Below, in pieces: positions 36,481 through 45,601 of a stretch of DNA of 64,000 bases (its first letter is position 1; each line of letters opens with the position of its first letter). The DNA lies in assembly GCF_038725785.1 (NCBI RefSeq), contig NZ_CP109796.1, forward strand, positions 6,138,501-6,202,500, read 5' to 3'. A program made the translations under genes and the position numbers. A model generated the notes under the pieces. That model did no database searches, was not told the origin of the DNA, and worked only from the letters and a program-made list of their open reading frames with translations. The DNA is from Termitidicoccus mucosus (GTDB lineage Bacteria > Verrucomicrobiota > Verrucomicrobiia > Opitutales > Opitutaceae).

Positions 36481-38304
36481 ATGTCCGTGTCCGCTCACAC
36501 CGCAATCTTGCCGGCGCACGCCGATCCGCGCGCGTTTTTGCCCACGTCGAAAAAGGAACTCGACGCGCGCGGCTGGGACTGCGCGGACATCATTTTGTTC
36601 ACCGGCGATGCTTACGTGGACCATCCGTCGTTTGGCGCGGCGGTGATCGGCCGCGTGCTGGAGGCGCGCGGTTGGCGCGTCGCGATCGTGCCGCAGCCCA
36701 ACTGGCGCGACGACCTGCGCGACTTCCGCAAGCTCGGCGCGCCGCGGCTCTTTTTCGGCGTTTCCGCCGGCTGCATGGACAGCATGGTGAATCACTACAC
36801 CGCCAACCGCCGCCTGCGCAGCGACGATGCCTACACGGTGGACGCGCGCGCCGGGGCGCGGCCCGATTACGCGGCCACGGTTTACACGCAGATCCTCAAG
36901 CGGCTGTATCCGGAAACGCCCGTCGTCCTCGGGGGCATCGAGGCGTCGCTGCGGCGGCTCACGCATTACGATTATTGGTCCGACACGCTGAAGCCCGGCG
37001 TCCTGGTCGAGAGCGGCGCCGATTTGCTCGTTTACGGGCTCGGCGAAAAACCGGTTTGCGAAATCGCCGCGCGCCTCGCCGCCGGCGAGGCGGCGGGCGC
37101 GCTCGCCGACATCAGGCAAACGGCCTTCCTCGCGCCACGCGCCGCCGCGCCGTCCTCCGCGGTCCTGCTGCATTCCTACGAGGACTGCCTCGCCGACAAA
37201 CACAAGTTCGCCGCCAATTTCCGCCGCATCGAGGAGGAGTCCAACCGCGCCGCCGCCGCCACGCTGGTCGAGCCGGTCGGCGACCGCGCCATCGTGGTCA
37301 ATCCGCCGCATCCCTGCCTCACGCCCGCCGAGACCGACGCGTCCTTCGACCTGCCCTATACGCGCGTTCCGCATCCGCGCTACAAGGGCCGCCGCATTCC
37401 GGCCTACGAGATGATCCGCCACTCGATCACGATGCATCGCGGCTGTTTTGGCGGATGCAGTTTCTGCACCATTTCCGCGCATCAGGGAAAATTCATTTCA
37501 TCGCGCACGGAGGCCTCGATCCTGCGCGAGGTCGATCGCGTCGCGGCCATGCCGGATTTCAAGGGCAACATCAGCGACCTCGGCGGCCCCTCGGCCAACA
37601 TGTATGGCCTGCGCGGACGCGACGAAACCATCTGCGCGCGCTGCCGCCGCCCGTCGTGCCTGCACCCGCGCGTGTGCCGCAACCTCGACACCGACCTCAC
37701 CCGGCTCACCGCCCTTTACCGGAAAGTCCTCGCGCATCCGGAAGTGAAGCGCGCCTTTGTCGGCAGCGGCATCCGCTACGACATTTTTCTCGATGACAAG
37801 ACCGGCGATTTCCGCTCGCCCGACGGACGGACTTATTTCGAGCAGCTCGTGCGCCACCACGTTTCCGGGCGCCTGAAAGTCGCGCCCGAGCACAGCGCGC
37901 CGCACATCCTGGCGCACATCCGCAAACCGGGCTTCGCGATGTTCGAGGCGTTCAAGGCCGCCTTTGACGACATCAACGAAAAGGAGGACCTGCGCCAGCA
38001 ACTCGTCCCGTATTTTATTTCCAGCCTTCCGTATTGCCGCGAGGAGGACATGCGGGCGCTTTCGACCGACCTGAAGCGTCTCGGCTACAAACTTGAGCAA
38101 GTGCAGGATTTCACGCCCACGCCGATGACGCTCGACTCTGCGATTTACCACAGCGGCATCGATCCCTACACGGGCAGGGAGGTTTACGTCGCCCGCGACC
38201 CGGGCGAAAAACTCCGCCAGCGCGGATATTTTTTCGAATACAAGCAACAGCACCGTCCGCGCGCGAAACGTCCGCGTCCGCCGCAGGGGGAGAATCCAGG
38301 GTGA
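36481..38304 (+). CDS. ygiQ: YgiQ-family radical SAM protein
   Basis: 607 residues. The N-terminal cobalamin-like domain reads DIILFTGDAYVDHPSFGAAV. The iron-sulfur site is HRGCFGGCSFCTISAHQG, with three Cys in a C-x3-C-x2-C pattern. A second Cys group (CARCRRPSCLHPRVC) lies about 70 residues on. GGIEASLRRLTHYDYW is another family mark. The reaction catalysed by YgiQ is not established. The tail is basic and Pro-rich. Confidence 0.93.
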   Translation: MSVSAHTAILPAHADPRAFLPTSKKELDARGWDCADIILFTGDAYVDHPSFGAAVIGRVLEARGWRVAIVPQPNWRDDLRDFRKLGAPRLFFGVSAGCMDSMVNHYTANRRLRSDDAYTVDARAGARPDYAATVYTQILKRLYPETPVVLGGIEASLRRLTHYDYWSDTLKPGVLVESGADLLVYGLGEKPVCEIAARLAAGEAAGALADIRQTAFLAPRAAAPSSAVLLHSYEDCLADKHKFAANFRRIEEESNRAAAATLVEPVGDRAIVVNPPHPCLTPAETDASFDLPYTRVPHPRYKGRRIPAYEMIRHSITMHRGCFGGCSFCTISAHQGKFISSRTEASILREVDRVAAMPDFKGNISDLGGPSANMYGLRGRDETICARCRRPSCLHPRVCRNLDTDLTRLTALYRKVLAHPEVKRAFVGSGIRYDIFLDDKTGDFRSPDGRTYFEQLVRHHVSGRLKVAPEHSAPHILAHIRKPGFAMFEAFKAAFDDINEKEDLRQQLVPYFISSLPYCREEDMRALSTDLKRLGYKLEQVQDFTPTPMTLDSAIYHSGIDPYTGREVYVARDPGEKLRQRGYFFEYKQQHRPRAKRPRPPQGENPG

Positions 38305-38319
38305 TGCCGGACGGGCCTT

Positions 38320-38524
38320 CTTTCTCTTTCCGCTTTATACCATCTCCGAGCGAAATTTATATTTTCGGTAGGACGAGCCGTCCCGGCCGAGCCGCGGCTC
38401 AGCCGGGGGCTTCGTCCTGCCTTGATAAGTCTATAAATGACTGGGAAATGGTATGATCTTTCTTTCCTGCGGAGAGCCCGCTTCGGAAGAGAAAGAAGAA
38501 AGATAAAGAGGAAAGAATAAAGAG
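38320..38524. repeat. polypyrimidine/polypurine palindrome, copy 5, interrupted by a second palindromic insert
   Basis: C/T-rich bases at 38320-38333 and A/G-rich bases at 38489-38524 look like arms of the same family. Between them lies about 120 bp bounded by ataccat (38338) and atggtat (38447), containing a GC-rich palindrome (ggacgagccg ... ggcttcgtcc). It appears that one repeat element inserted into another. The region separates the convergent genes ygiQ and the ClpX-like gene. Confidence 0.65.
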
Positions 38525-38556
38525 GGACGCCGCAACGTGGGGCGCGCCCTTTGCGT

Positions 38557-40170
38557 TTATGCGGCGCCGGTGCTCTTGAAGCGCTCCACCACCCAGCGCG
38601 AGATGGCCTTGTCGGGATTCTCGACGACCTCGCGCGTGATGTCGAATTTGCGCGATTCACCTTCGTTCACGAGGAGCTTCAGGCCGTGGTGGAAGTTGCG
38701 GAATTTTTCCTCGCAGAGCGCGCGGATGGTCTTGTCGAGCGCAAGGCTTTCCTCGATGAGCGCGTCGAGCGCGCCCTCGTCGAAGGCCAGTTCGAAGCCG
38801 TGCTCGGCCTGAAAGCGCTGCGTGAAGGCGGCCACGTCGGCGCGCAGGACTTCGTGCTGCTGCTTCGCGTTCTCCTTGAGCAGCTCCTGCAACACGGCGG
38901 CGGGCTCGGCGACCGTGCGCTCGTCGATGCGGAAGGCTTTCACCGCGGTCGAGGGCAGCTCGAACTTGAAATTGCGAAACACGCGCTCGAGCACGGTCAT
39001 CAGGCCGCGCGCGCCGGTGTTTTCCTTGTGCGCCTGCGCGGCGACTTCGCGCACGGCGGGCGGCGTGATGTCGAAGTCGATGCCGTAGCCCGCGAAATCG
39101 GCGCGATATTGCTGCAAGATGCTGCCCTCGGAGGTGAGCAGGATTTGCTCGAGGTCTTTCGCCGTGAGCGACTGGCAGGCGACGCGCACGGGAAGGCGCC
39201 CGACAAACTCCGGCTCCATGCCGTAGTCGATGATGTCGCGCGACTGGGCGAGGCGCAGGAAATCGCTGTCGTTTTCCACGCGGGCCTCGGCGCTGGCGCT
39301 CGCGGCGGCCCCGGCGGCGCCGAAACCGATGCTGCCGCTTTGCACGCGGCGGCGCACCTGCTCGGCGAGCTTGTCGAACGCGCCGCTCACGATGAAGAGG
39401 ATGTGCCGGGTGTTGATGGTGCGTTTGCGTGCCTTGCCGGTGCGCTGCATTTCCATCATGGCCTGCATCTGCGCGGCGAGGTCGGTCTGGCTTTGCAGGT
39501 TCACGTCGGTCTCCTCCATGAGCTTGAGAAGGTTGATCTGCACGCCGCGCCCGGACACGTCGCGCCCGCCGCCGCCCGCGACATTGCCGGAGGCGGAGGC
39601 GATCTTGTCGATTTCGTCGATGTAAACGATGCCGTATTGGGCCAGCTCCACGTCGCCGTCGGAGGCTTTCACGAGGTCGCGCACGAGGTCCTCGACGTCG
39701 CCGCCGACGTAGCCGGTCTCGGAGAACTTGGTGGCGTCGGCTTTGACGAAGGGCACGCCGATGAGGCGCGCGATGCAGCGCATGAGGTAGGTTTTGCCGA
39801 CGCCGGTTGGCCCGAGCAGGAGGATGTTTTGCTTGGCGTAGTCGCGCTCGCGGAGTTCCGGCTGCTCGATGCACTGGCGGACGTGGTTGTAATGGTCGCA
39901 GATGGCGACCGAGAGGACCTTCTTGGCCTCGGCCTGCTGAATGACGAAACGGTCGAGATGATCGCGGATTTCCCGGGGCTTCAGGTTGAAGGCGCGAATC
40001 CGCTTTAACGTCTCTTCATGAGTCTCTTCCGCGGGCTTCTCCTCGCCGGTTGCATCGGGGGCGGAAGCCCCCGGCTGCACGAAAAATGTGCGAAAGGGGG
40101 AACCTTTCAGAGCGTCACGAATCTCTTTAGGCAGTTGATCCGTGGGGTCTTGCGTGTTTTTTTCATTCAT
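38557..40170 (-). CDS. ClpX-like AAA+ unfoldase without zinc-binding domain
   Basis: 537 residues. Walker A is LLGPTGVGKTYL, Walker B IVYIDEIDKIA, and the pore loop is TGYVGGDVEDLVRDL, very close to ClpX. A SIGFGA motif corresponds to the IGF loop that docks on ClpP. Missing is the N-terminal Cys4 zinc domain of ClpX: the first 75 residues are charged and lack Cys. The C-terminal domain is about 70 residues longer than usual. No clpP gene is next to it. Substrates are unknown; it may be a ClpX paralogue or the main one of this lineage. Confidence 0.85.
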   Translation of the reverse strand: MNEKNTQDPTDQLPKEIRDALKGSPFRTFFVQPGASAPDATGEEKPAEETHEETLKRIRAFNLKPREIRDHLDRFVIQQAEAKKVLSVAICDHYNHVRQCIEQPELRERDYAKQNILLLGPTGVGKTYLMRCIARLIGVPFVKADATKFSETGYVGGDVEDLVRDLVKASDGDVELAQYGIVYIDEIDKIASASGNVAGGGGRDVSGRGVQINLLKLMEETDVNLQSQTDLAAQMQAMMEMQRTGKARKRTINTRHILFIVSGAFDKLAEQVRRRVQSGSIGFGAAGAAASASAEARVENDSDFLRLAQSRDIIDYGMEPEFVGRLPVRVACQSLTAKDLEQILLTSEGSILQQYRADFAGYGIDFDITPPAVREVAAQAHKENTGARGLMTVLERVFRNFKFELPSTAVKAFRIDERTVAEPAAVLQELLKENAKQQHEVLRADVAAFTQRFQAEHGFELAFDEGALDALIEESLALDKTIRALCEEKFRNFHHGLKLLVNEGESRKFDITREVVENPDKAISRWVVERFKSTGAA

Positions 40171-40264
40171 TTTTTAATAAATCATGCTAATCTATCATTG
40201 ACGTAATCTTAGAATTGAAAATTGCTTAGGAATCCATTCAGATATTTAAAGTAACTTACAAATT
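40171..40264. promoter_or_regulatory. AT-rich divergent promoter region
   Basis: This gap separates the ClpX-like gene (leftward) from the HU/IHF-like gene (rightward). It is markedly AT-rich for the window and includes TTGACG at about 40198, a possible -35 element for the rightward gene. No clear -10 box is resolved. Confidence 0.4.
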
Positions 40265-40573
40265 ATGTCTACAAACCTAACCAAACGAGAAATAGTCTTG
40301 GAAATCTACGAGAAGACCGGATTTCCGCAAAAAGAGGTTGTCGCGACCGTTCAGATGACACTCGACATCATCATGAAGGCTCTCGCGGAGGGACGCAATG
40401 TCGAGCTTCGCAATTTCGGTGTTTTGGAAGTGCAAAAACGCAAGTCCCGCATTGGCCGCAACCCGAACAAGCCCGCCGCGGAGGTTGTCATTCCCGAGCG
40501 CGCCGTGGTCAAGTTCAAGTCGGGCAAAATACTCAAGCAACTTCTCAAGAAAATCGACATCACGAAGCTCTAG
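40265..40573 (+). CDS. HU/IHF-family DNA-binding protein
   Basis: 102 residues. The N-terminal helices read LTKREIVLEIYEKTGFPQKEV. The DNA-bending arm has VELRNFGVLEVQKRKSRIGR, NPNKPAAEVVIPERAV and VKFKSGKILKQLLKK. The NPN/NP proline that intercalates is present. IHF alpha and HU cannot be told apart with confidence; the GRNPNKP form leans to the IHF side. It has its own terminator. Confidence 0.92.
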   Translation: MSTNLTKREIVLEIYEKTGFPQKEVVATVQMTLDIIMKALAEGRNVELRNFGVLEVQKRKSRIGRNPNKPAAEVVIPERAVVKFKSGKILKQLLKKIDITKL

Positions 40574-40608
40574 GCGATTTTCGCAAGCCCTTCCATGTCG
40601 CAAGGCAG

Positions 40609-40634
40609 ACCGGACCCGCAAGGTCCGGTTTTTT
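40609..40634 (+). terminator. rho-independent terminator of the HU/IHF gene
   Basis: An 8-bp stem (accggacc/ggtccggt) with a 5-base loop is followed by six T. It begins 36 bases after the stop codon. Confidence 0.85.
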
Positions 40635-40672
40635 ATTGCACCGGCTTTTCGGAGAAAGCCGGCTCATGCGGT

Positions 40673-41975
40673 TCAGCTTTTGCGCGCGGCACGGCGTTTT
40701 CTCGGGGAAGGCCTGGACGCGAGGCGGACATGCCGGGGGAGGATGCGGATGACGTGGTAAGTGGCGGGCGTGTCGCCCGACGGGTTGCGCATGGCGTGCT
40801 CGGTGCCGGAGGCGAAGTAGATGAGCGAACCGGCGGCGGCGGTTTGCATTTTGCCGTCGATGACGATTTCGAGCGAGCCTTCCTTGACGAGAAGCAGTTC
40901 GTCGTCGGGATGGCGGTGGCCGGGAGGAGCGTGCATGACCGCGCCGGGGGCAAGCGTGGTGACGTGGCTTTCGAGCATCTGAAGGACGGGCGTGGGACCG
41001 TCGAACAGGGCGCGCCGTTGGCCGGTTTTGGTTTTTTGAACCTCAAGCGCGTCCCACGCATACACGCCGGACTTCACCAGCGGCGCGGGTTCGGCCAGCC
41101 AGCCGTTGGCGCGCATCCAGTCCTCGCAGCGCGCGGGCCACGTGGCGGCGTTGCCGGTGTCGGTTTTCATCCCGAAACCGTGCGCGCCGTTTTGATACAA
41201 GTGCATCTCGGCGGGGACGCCTTCGCGGCGGAGGGCGAGGTAAAAGCGGATGCTGTTCTGCACGGGCACGGTTTTGTCGTCGCCGCCGGAAATCAGGAAG
41301 GTGGGCGGGGTGTTCTTGGTGATGCGTTCGTCGGTGGAATAAAAGTCGATGAGGGCGGCGGACGGGTTTTCCCCGAGGAGGTTGTTGCGCGAGCCGCGGT
41401 GGCCGATGTCGTCGCGCATCGAGATGACGGGATAAACGAGCACGGCAAAATCGGGCCGCGCGCTGGTGGCGTCGAGCGGTGCGCCGGTCCTGCCCGCCCC
41501 GGTGTCGAAGAGCGTGGCGGCGCACGACGCGACATGCCCGCCGGCGGAGAAACCGAGCACGCCGATGCGATCCGCGCGCACGCCGAATTTGTCCGCGCCG
41601 GCGCGGACGGTGCGGATCGCGCGGAGCACGTCCTGAAGCGGCGCGGGCTGGCCGTATTCCTTCATGCGATACTTGAGCACGAAGGCGGACACGCCGATGG
41701 AGTTGAGCCAGGCGGCGACGTCGCGGCCCTCGTTTTGCATGGAAAGGCGGGCGTAGCCGCCGCCCGGGCACAAATGTCATGGAGGGGTGATGGACGCCGG
41801 ACGAATGCGCGGGCGTGTCCTTGTCGGGCGCGGCGTCGGCGCGAAGGCCGGGCACGCCTTCAGGCCAGAGCGGGATGACGGCGGGTTGGGCGGCGGCGAG
41901 GGTGGTCGAGAGCAGTGTCATGGCGGTGGCGAGCAGGGGAAGCCGCGCGGGGCGGCGGAGGGATTGAGGGTTCAT
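40673..41975 (-). pseudogene. alpha/beta hydrolase fused to a cupin domain, broken near 41775
   Basis: The 5' frame begins at 41975 with a signal peptide (ATAMTLLSTTLAAAQPAVIP) and WPEGVPGLRADAAPD, then HHPSMTF. The frame breaks there; a second frame continues CPGGGYARLSMQNEGRDVAA, with the nucleophile elbow GFSAGGHVA and the Asp and His of a carbohydrate-esterase-like hydrolase (GGDDKTVPVQNS, NGAHGFG). About 15 residues that usually join these parts are lost. The C-terminal 110 residues are a cupin (GHRHPDDELLLVKEGSLEIV). The hydrolase-cupin fusion would act on an extracellular sugar or xylan ester. It is likely inactive if the sequence is right. Confidence 0.75.
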
Positions 41976-42051
41976 TGAATTGAAGGGAAGGGCGTCGCTG
42001 CAACATGCAGGGAATGCGCACGGAGGGAAAGCGTGTTCTGAAAAGGCGGGC

Positions 42052-42957
42052 TCATCCGATGATCGTCAGCACGATGCCGGCGAGCACGCCGATGACGGCG
42101 GGGAGCTTTTGCAGGCCGTTGGGTTCGTGGAAAAACAGCAGGCCCCCGGCAAACGCGACCAGCGTGCTGCCCCGCCGGAAACTCGACACGAGCGACACGA
42201 GCGCGTCGGAGTCGCGCAGCGCGTTGAAATAAAGGAAATCCGCCGCGAGCAGCGTCAGCGACATGAGCGGGATGCCCCAGCGCCAGTGAAAGGTCTTGCG
42301 CGGCCACAGGCGGAACTTCCAGCCGAGCGCGAGCGGGAGAAAGATCGCCGTGAGATAAATCGCGAACCAGGCCTGCACAGTGCTGGCCCGGAAGCCGAGC
42401 CGGCCGAGCAGAAATTTGTCGTAGAGCGCGCTGACCGCGCCGATGAGAGTGCCGGCAACGAGCAGCCAGATCCATTTGTCGCGGTGAAAATGCACGCCCT
42501 CCCTGCGCCCGGCGAACGAGAGGCCGATGAACGAGCCGATGGTGATGACGACGCCGAGGACTTGCAGCCAGGCGGGCCGTTCGCCGAGCACGAGCAGCGC
42601 CCCGAAAAGCGTCCACACCGGCCCCGTCGCGCGAATCGGCGCGGCGAGCGAGACCGAGAGGTGTTTCACGGCAAAATACGAGCAGATCCACGATGCCGCC
42701 ACGATGGCCGACTTCAACGCGAGCAGCAGGTGCTGTTTCGGCGACACCGGCTCGACCAGCAAAAGCTCCGGCAGGGGCGGGAATATGTCCGGGGAGGCCG
42801 ACTGCCACGCCATCAAGGCCAGCCAGACGAGCGCGCTGCAAACGTTGGTCCAGAACAACACCGGCAGGACGGCGTTTTCCCGGACCGACTGTTTTGTGGC
42901 GAGATCGTAGCAACCGAGAAAAAACGCCGACACCAGGCTGGCCAGAATCCAATGCAT
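42052..42957 (-). CDS. EamA/DMT-superfamily transporter
   Basis: 301 residues and ten predicted membrane helices in two EamA repeats. The first repeat ends PVWTLFGALLVLGERP, with the conserved Glu; the second ends LVAFAGGLLFFHEPN. Substrate unknown; members export amino acids or other metabolites. It is the gene left of the palindrome-filled gap at 42958-43300. Confidence 0.88.
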   Translation of the reverse strand: MHWILASLVSAFFLGCYDLATKQSVRENAVLPVLFWTNVCSALVWLALMAWQSASPDIFPPLPELLLVEPVSPKQHLLLALKSAIVAASWICSYFAVKHLSVSLAAPIRATGPVWTLFGALLVLGERPAWLQVLGVVITIGSFIGLSFAGRREGVHFHRDKWIWLLVAGTLIGAVSALYDKFLLGRLGFRASTVQAWFAIYLTAIFLPLALGWKFRLWPRKTFHWRWGIPLMSLTLLAADFLYFNALRDSDALVSLVSSFRRGSTLVAFAGGLLFFHEPNGLQKLPAVIGVLAGIVLTIIG

Positions 42958-43059
42958 CGAAAAAAGGATCTTTCATGCCGGAAAGCGCCACCCATCGCAA
43001 GCGTCCATGCCGGTGTGGGCGAACTTCGGAGGCAATCGGAAGTGGTGTCACCGCCGGAA

Positions 43060-43116
43060 TCTTTCTCTTTCTTCTTTCCTCAGGAACGGGCGGGGAGAAA
43101 GATAAAGAGAAAGAAG
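43060..43116. repeat. polypyrimidine/polypurine palindrome, copy 6 (short)
   Basis: A C/T tract (43060-43080) and A/G tract (43095-43116) are complementary apart from small indels. It lies in the 343-base gap 42958-43300, which holds this element, the next one and no gene. Confidence 0.75.
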
Positions 43117-43152
43117 CTGACTCGCAGGTGCACTGCGCGCGGCGGCGTGTGC

Positions 43153-43277
43153 GTAGCGCAGGCATCCTGCCTGCCGACGTTAATTTTATCGCGCGAAGCG
43201 CTCATTTATTTCTTGAGAAAAAGCCAGCGGCGCTTCGCGCCTTCCTATTTCGATGGCAGGCAGGATGCCTGCGCTAC
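43153..43277. repeat. 125-bp palindromic element with perfect 23-bp arms
   Basis: The arms (gtagcgcaggcatcctgcct and its complement) are at 43153-43175 and 43255-43277. Inner arms (cgcgaagcg/cgcttcgcg) add a second stem. The translated arm (RQAG/AQASCLP) is a sequence that recurs in Verrucomicrobia and Planctomycetes genomes, so this is a dispersed family. Confidence 0.85.
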
Positions 43278-43300
43278 ACGCTGGCGCGTCTCCCTGGCCG

Positions 43301-44692
43301 TTATTTTGCGGGCGGGCCTTTTTTCGCGGGCTCGACGAGCACGGACGCGCCGTCGGCCAGAATGCGCGTGATGGCCGCGTAGCTGCCGCTCACCACTTCG
43401 TCGCCTTCCCGCACGCCGGACTTGATTTCGATGTGCGCGGTGTCGGCAATGCCGGTCTCGACCGGAACCATTTTCACGGTGGCGCCGTGGCGCACGAAGA
43501 CGACGCGCTGGAGGTTGTCGCGGTCGTCGCGCCGGCGTTGCGCGTCGGCGCGGGTGTTGACGGCGGTGGCGGCGCCTTCGCCCTTGTTTTCCGTCTCGGC
43601 CTTGGCGCGGGCGTCGGCGAGCTGGTCGAGCGTCCGGGCCGTGTCGCGGGCGCGGACGGTGACGGACTGGATGGGAACGGCCACGGCATTCGCGACCGTC
43701 CGGGTCTCGATGTCGGCGTTGGCGCTCATGCCGGAGCGGATGGGCACGCTTTTGTCGAGGATGCGGATTTTGACCTGGAAATTGGTCACCTCCTCCTGCG
43801 TGTTCGCGCCGGTGGTCTGCGCGGCGGAGCCGATTTCCTTCACGATGGCCTCGAATTTGCGGCCGGGGAAGGCGTCGATGGCGATCATGGCGCGGTCGTC
43901 GATTTTCACGTTGACGATGTCGTTTTCGTTGATGTTGACGCGCACTTCCATGTTGGCGAGGTCGGCGACGCGCATGATTTCGGTGCCGGCAAACTGGCCG
44001 GTGCCGACGACGCGTTCGCCGACCTCGGAGGTGAGCGAACTGACGGTGCCGTCGATGGGCGCGTAGATGGTGGTTTTGTCGAGCTGGTCGCGCGCCTGGT
44101 TGAGGAGTCCCTCGGCGCGGCGGATGTTGGCGATGGCGCTGTCGAGGCTGGCGCGCGCCATTTCGTAGTCGGCGCGGGCGGTGGCAAACTCGAAGTCGGA
44201 GATGAGGTTTTGTTTGTGGAGGCTTTCGTCGCGCTTGAAATCCTCCTCGGCCTTTTGGAACCGCACCTCGGTTTCGAGCGCGGAGGCGCGGGCGGCGGCG
44301 AGGTCGGCTTCGCGCTGTTCAAACTGGTAGCGGTAGGCGTCGGGTTTGATGCGGACGAGGAGTTCGCCTTTTTTCACGTCGGCGCCCTCGCGGAAGGGCA
44401 GCTCGATGATTTCGCCGGCGACCTCGGGCGCGATTTTCACCTCGACCTCGGGCTGGATTTTGCCGGTGGCCGAGACGACTTGCGTGATGGTTTTGACGAT
44501 CGCCTTCTCGACGGTGACGCGGCTGGCGCGCGGCTGCGCGTTTTTCATCACGGCGAGCGCGACGAGCAGGCCGAGCAACCCGATGCCGGCGAGGAACAGC
44601 CAGAGCCACTTGCGTGATTTTTTCCGGGGAGGAGGAGCGGGCCGGGACGCAACAGGCGCGGCGGCATCGGGCGATCGGGCGGGAGCGGTCAT
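43301..44692 (-). CDS. MacA/HlyD-type efflux adaptor protein
   Basis: 463 residues: one N-terminal membrane helix (residues 28-48), a beta-barrel/lipoyl half (VSATGKIQPEVEVKIAPEVA), a coiled-coil hairpin of about 110 residues, the second lipoyl half (TIYAPIDGTVSSLTSEVGER) and a C-terminal membrane-proximal domain. It should link an inner-membrane pump to an outer-membrane channel. No pump gene follows in the operon: the next gene upstream is unrelated, so the partner is elsewhere. An Asp/Arg-rich insert (TRADAQRRRDDRDN) is unusual. Confidence 0.88.
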   Translation of the reverse strand: MTAPARSPDAAAPVASRPAPPPRKKSRKWLWLFLAGIGLLGLLVALAVMKNAQPRASRVTVEKAIVKTITQVVSATGKIQPEVEVKIAPEVAGEIIELPFREGADVKKGELLVRIKPDAYRYQFEQREADLAAARASALETEVRFQKAEEDFKRDESLHKQNLISDFEFATARADYEMARASLDSAIANIRRAEGLLNQARDQLDKTTIYAPIDGTVSSLTSEVGERVVGTGQFAGTEIMRVADLANMEVRVNINENDIVNVKIDDRAMIAIDAFPGRKFEAIVKEIGSAAQTTGANTQEEVTNFQVKIRILDKSVPIRSGMSANADIETRTVANAVAVPIQSVTVRARDTARTLDQLADARAKAETENKGEGAATAVNTRADAQRRRDDRDNLQRVVFVRHGATVKMVPVETGIADTAHIEIKSGVREGDEVVSGSYAAITRILADGASVLVEPAKKGPPAK

Positions 44693-44725
44693 TGCACGGA
44701 AAGACGGGCCGGGGGTGGAGCGGTT

Positions 44726-45469
44726 TTATTTCGCCGGGCCGGCGTAAAGCGCGGCGCCCACGATGCCGGCTTCGTTGAGGAACTCGGCGGGGACGACGGG
44801 CGCGCGCGTTTTCAGGTATTTGAAGAATTTCTCGTGACGCGCGCTCACGCCGCCGCCGATGATGATAAACGCGGGGGCGACGAGTGTTTCGAGCGTGCGG
44901 ATGTAGTCGCCGAGGCGGCATCCCCATTTGTGCCATGAAAGGTTCTGGAGTTTACGCGCCGAGGCGGCGACGTCCTTTTCGATGGAATGGCCGTTGCAGG
45001 GGAGATGGCCGAACTCGGTGTTGGGAAAGAGGAGTCCGTTAAAAAACATCGCGGAGCCGACGCCGGTGCCGAGCGTGAGCACGAGCACGGAATCCTTGCG
45101 CTTGCGGCCGGCGCCGAAACGCATCTCGGCGATGCCGGCGGCATCGGCGTCGTTGAGCACGCGGACGGCGCCGCGGGTCTTGGCGGCCTTGGCGATGAGC
45201 GCGGCGAGGTCGCAGCCGATGAAGCGTTTGCTGAGGTTGGCCGAGGTCCTGATGGTTGACCCGTGAATCACGCCGGGAAAGCCCGCGCCGATGGGGCCGC
45301 GCCAGCGGAAGTGCCGCACGATTTCGGCGACCGCGGCGGAGAGCTGCGCGGGCGTGAGCTTGCCCTTGGCCTCGATGCGGAGGCGTTCGGCGAGAAGTTT
45401 TCCTGTCTTGGTGTCAACCGGGGCGCCTTTGACGGCCGAGCCTCCGATATCAATGCCGAGGATGTTCAT
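44726..45469 (-). CDS. ppgK: polyphosphate glucokinase (ROK family)
   Basis: 247 residues. The N-terminal phosphate loop is [20 protein letters not shown], and the second one is [28 protein letters not shown] replaces the classic ROK zinc-binding segment, as in the polyphosphate-using branch, whose members use poly(P) rather than only ATP to phosphorylate glucose. It is downstream-adjacent to the adaptor gene by 33 bases. Confidence 0.85.
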   Translation of the reverse strand: MNILGIDIGGSAVKGAPVDTKTGKLLAERLRIEAKGKLTPAQLSAAVAEIVRHFRWRGPIGAGFPGVIHGSTIRTSANLSKRFIGCDLAALIAKAAKTRGAVRVLNDADAAGIAEMRFGAGRKRKDSVLVLTLGTGVGSAMFFNGLLFPNTEFGHLPCNGHSIEKDVAASARKLQNLSWHKWGCRLGDYIRTLETLVAPAFIIIGGGVSARHEKFFKYLKTRAPVVPAEFLNEAGIVGAALYAGPAK

Positions 45470-45601
45470 GATGGGTGCGGGGAAAAGTGATGCTGGAAAG
45501 GGTTATGTGGATGCCGGATGCGGGGGCCGGATGTTTTGCGAGGAAATGGGCGGGCAAAAAGCGACGCAACAAAAACGACGAGGCGAAAAACAAAAAACAT
45601 T

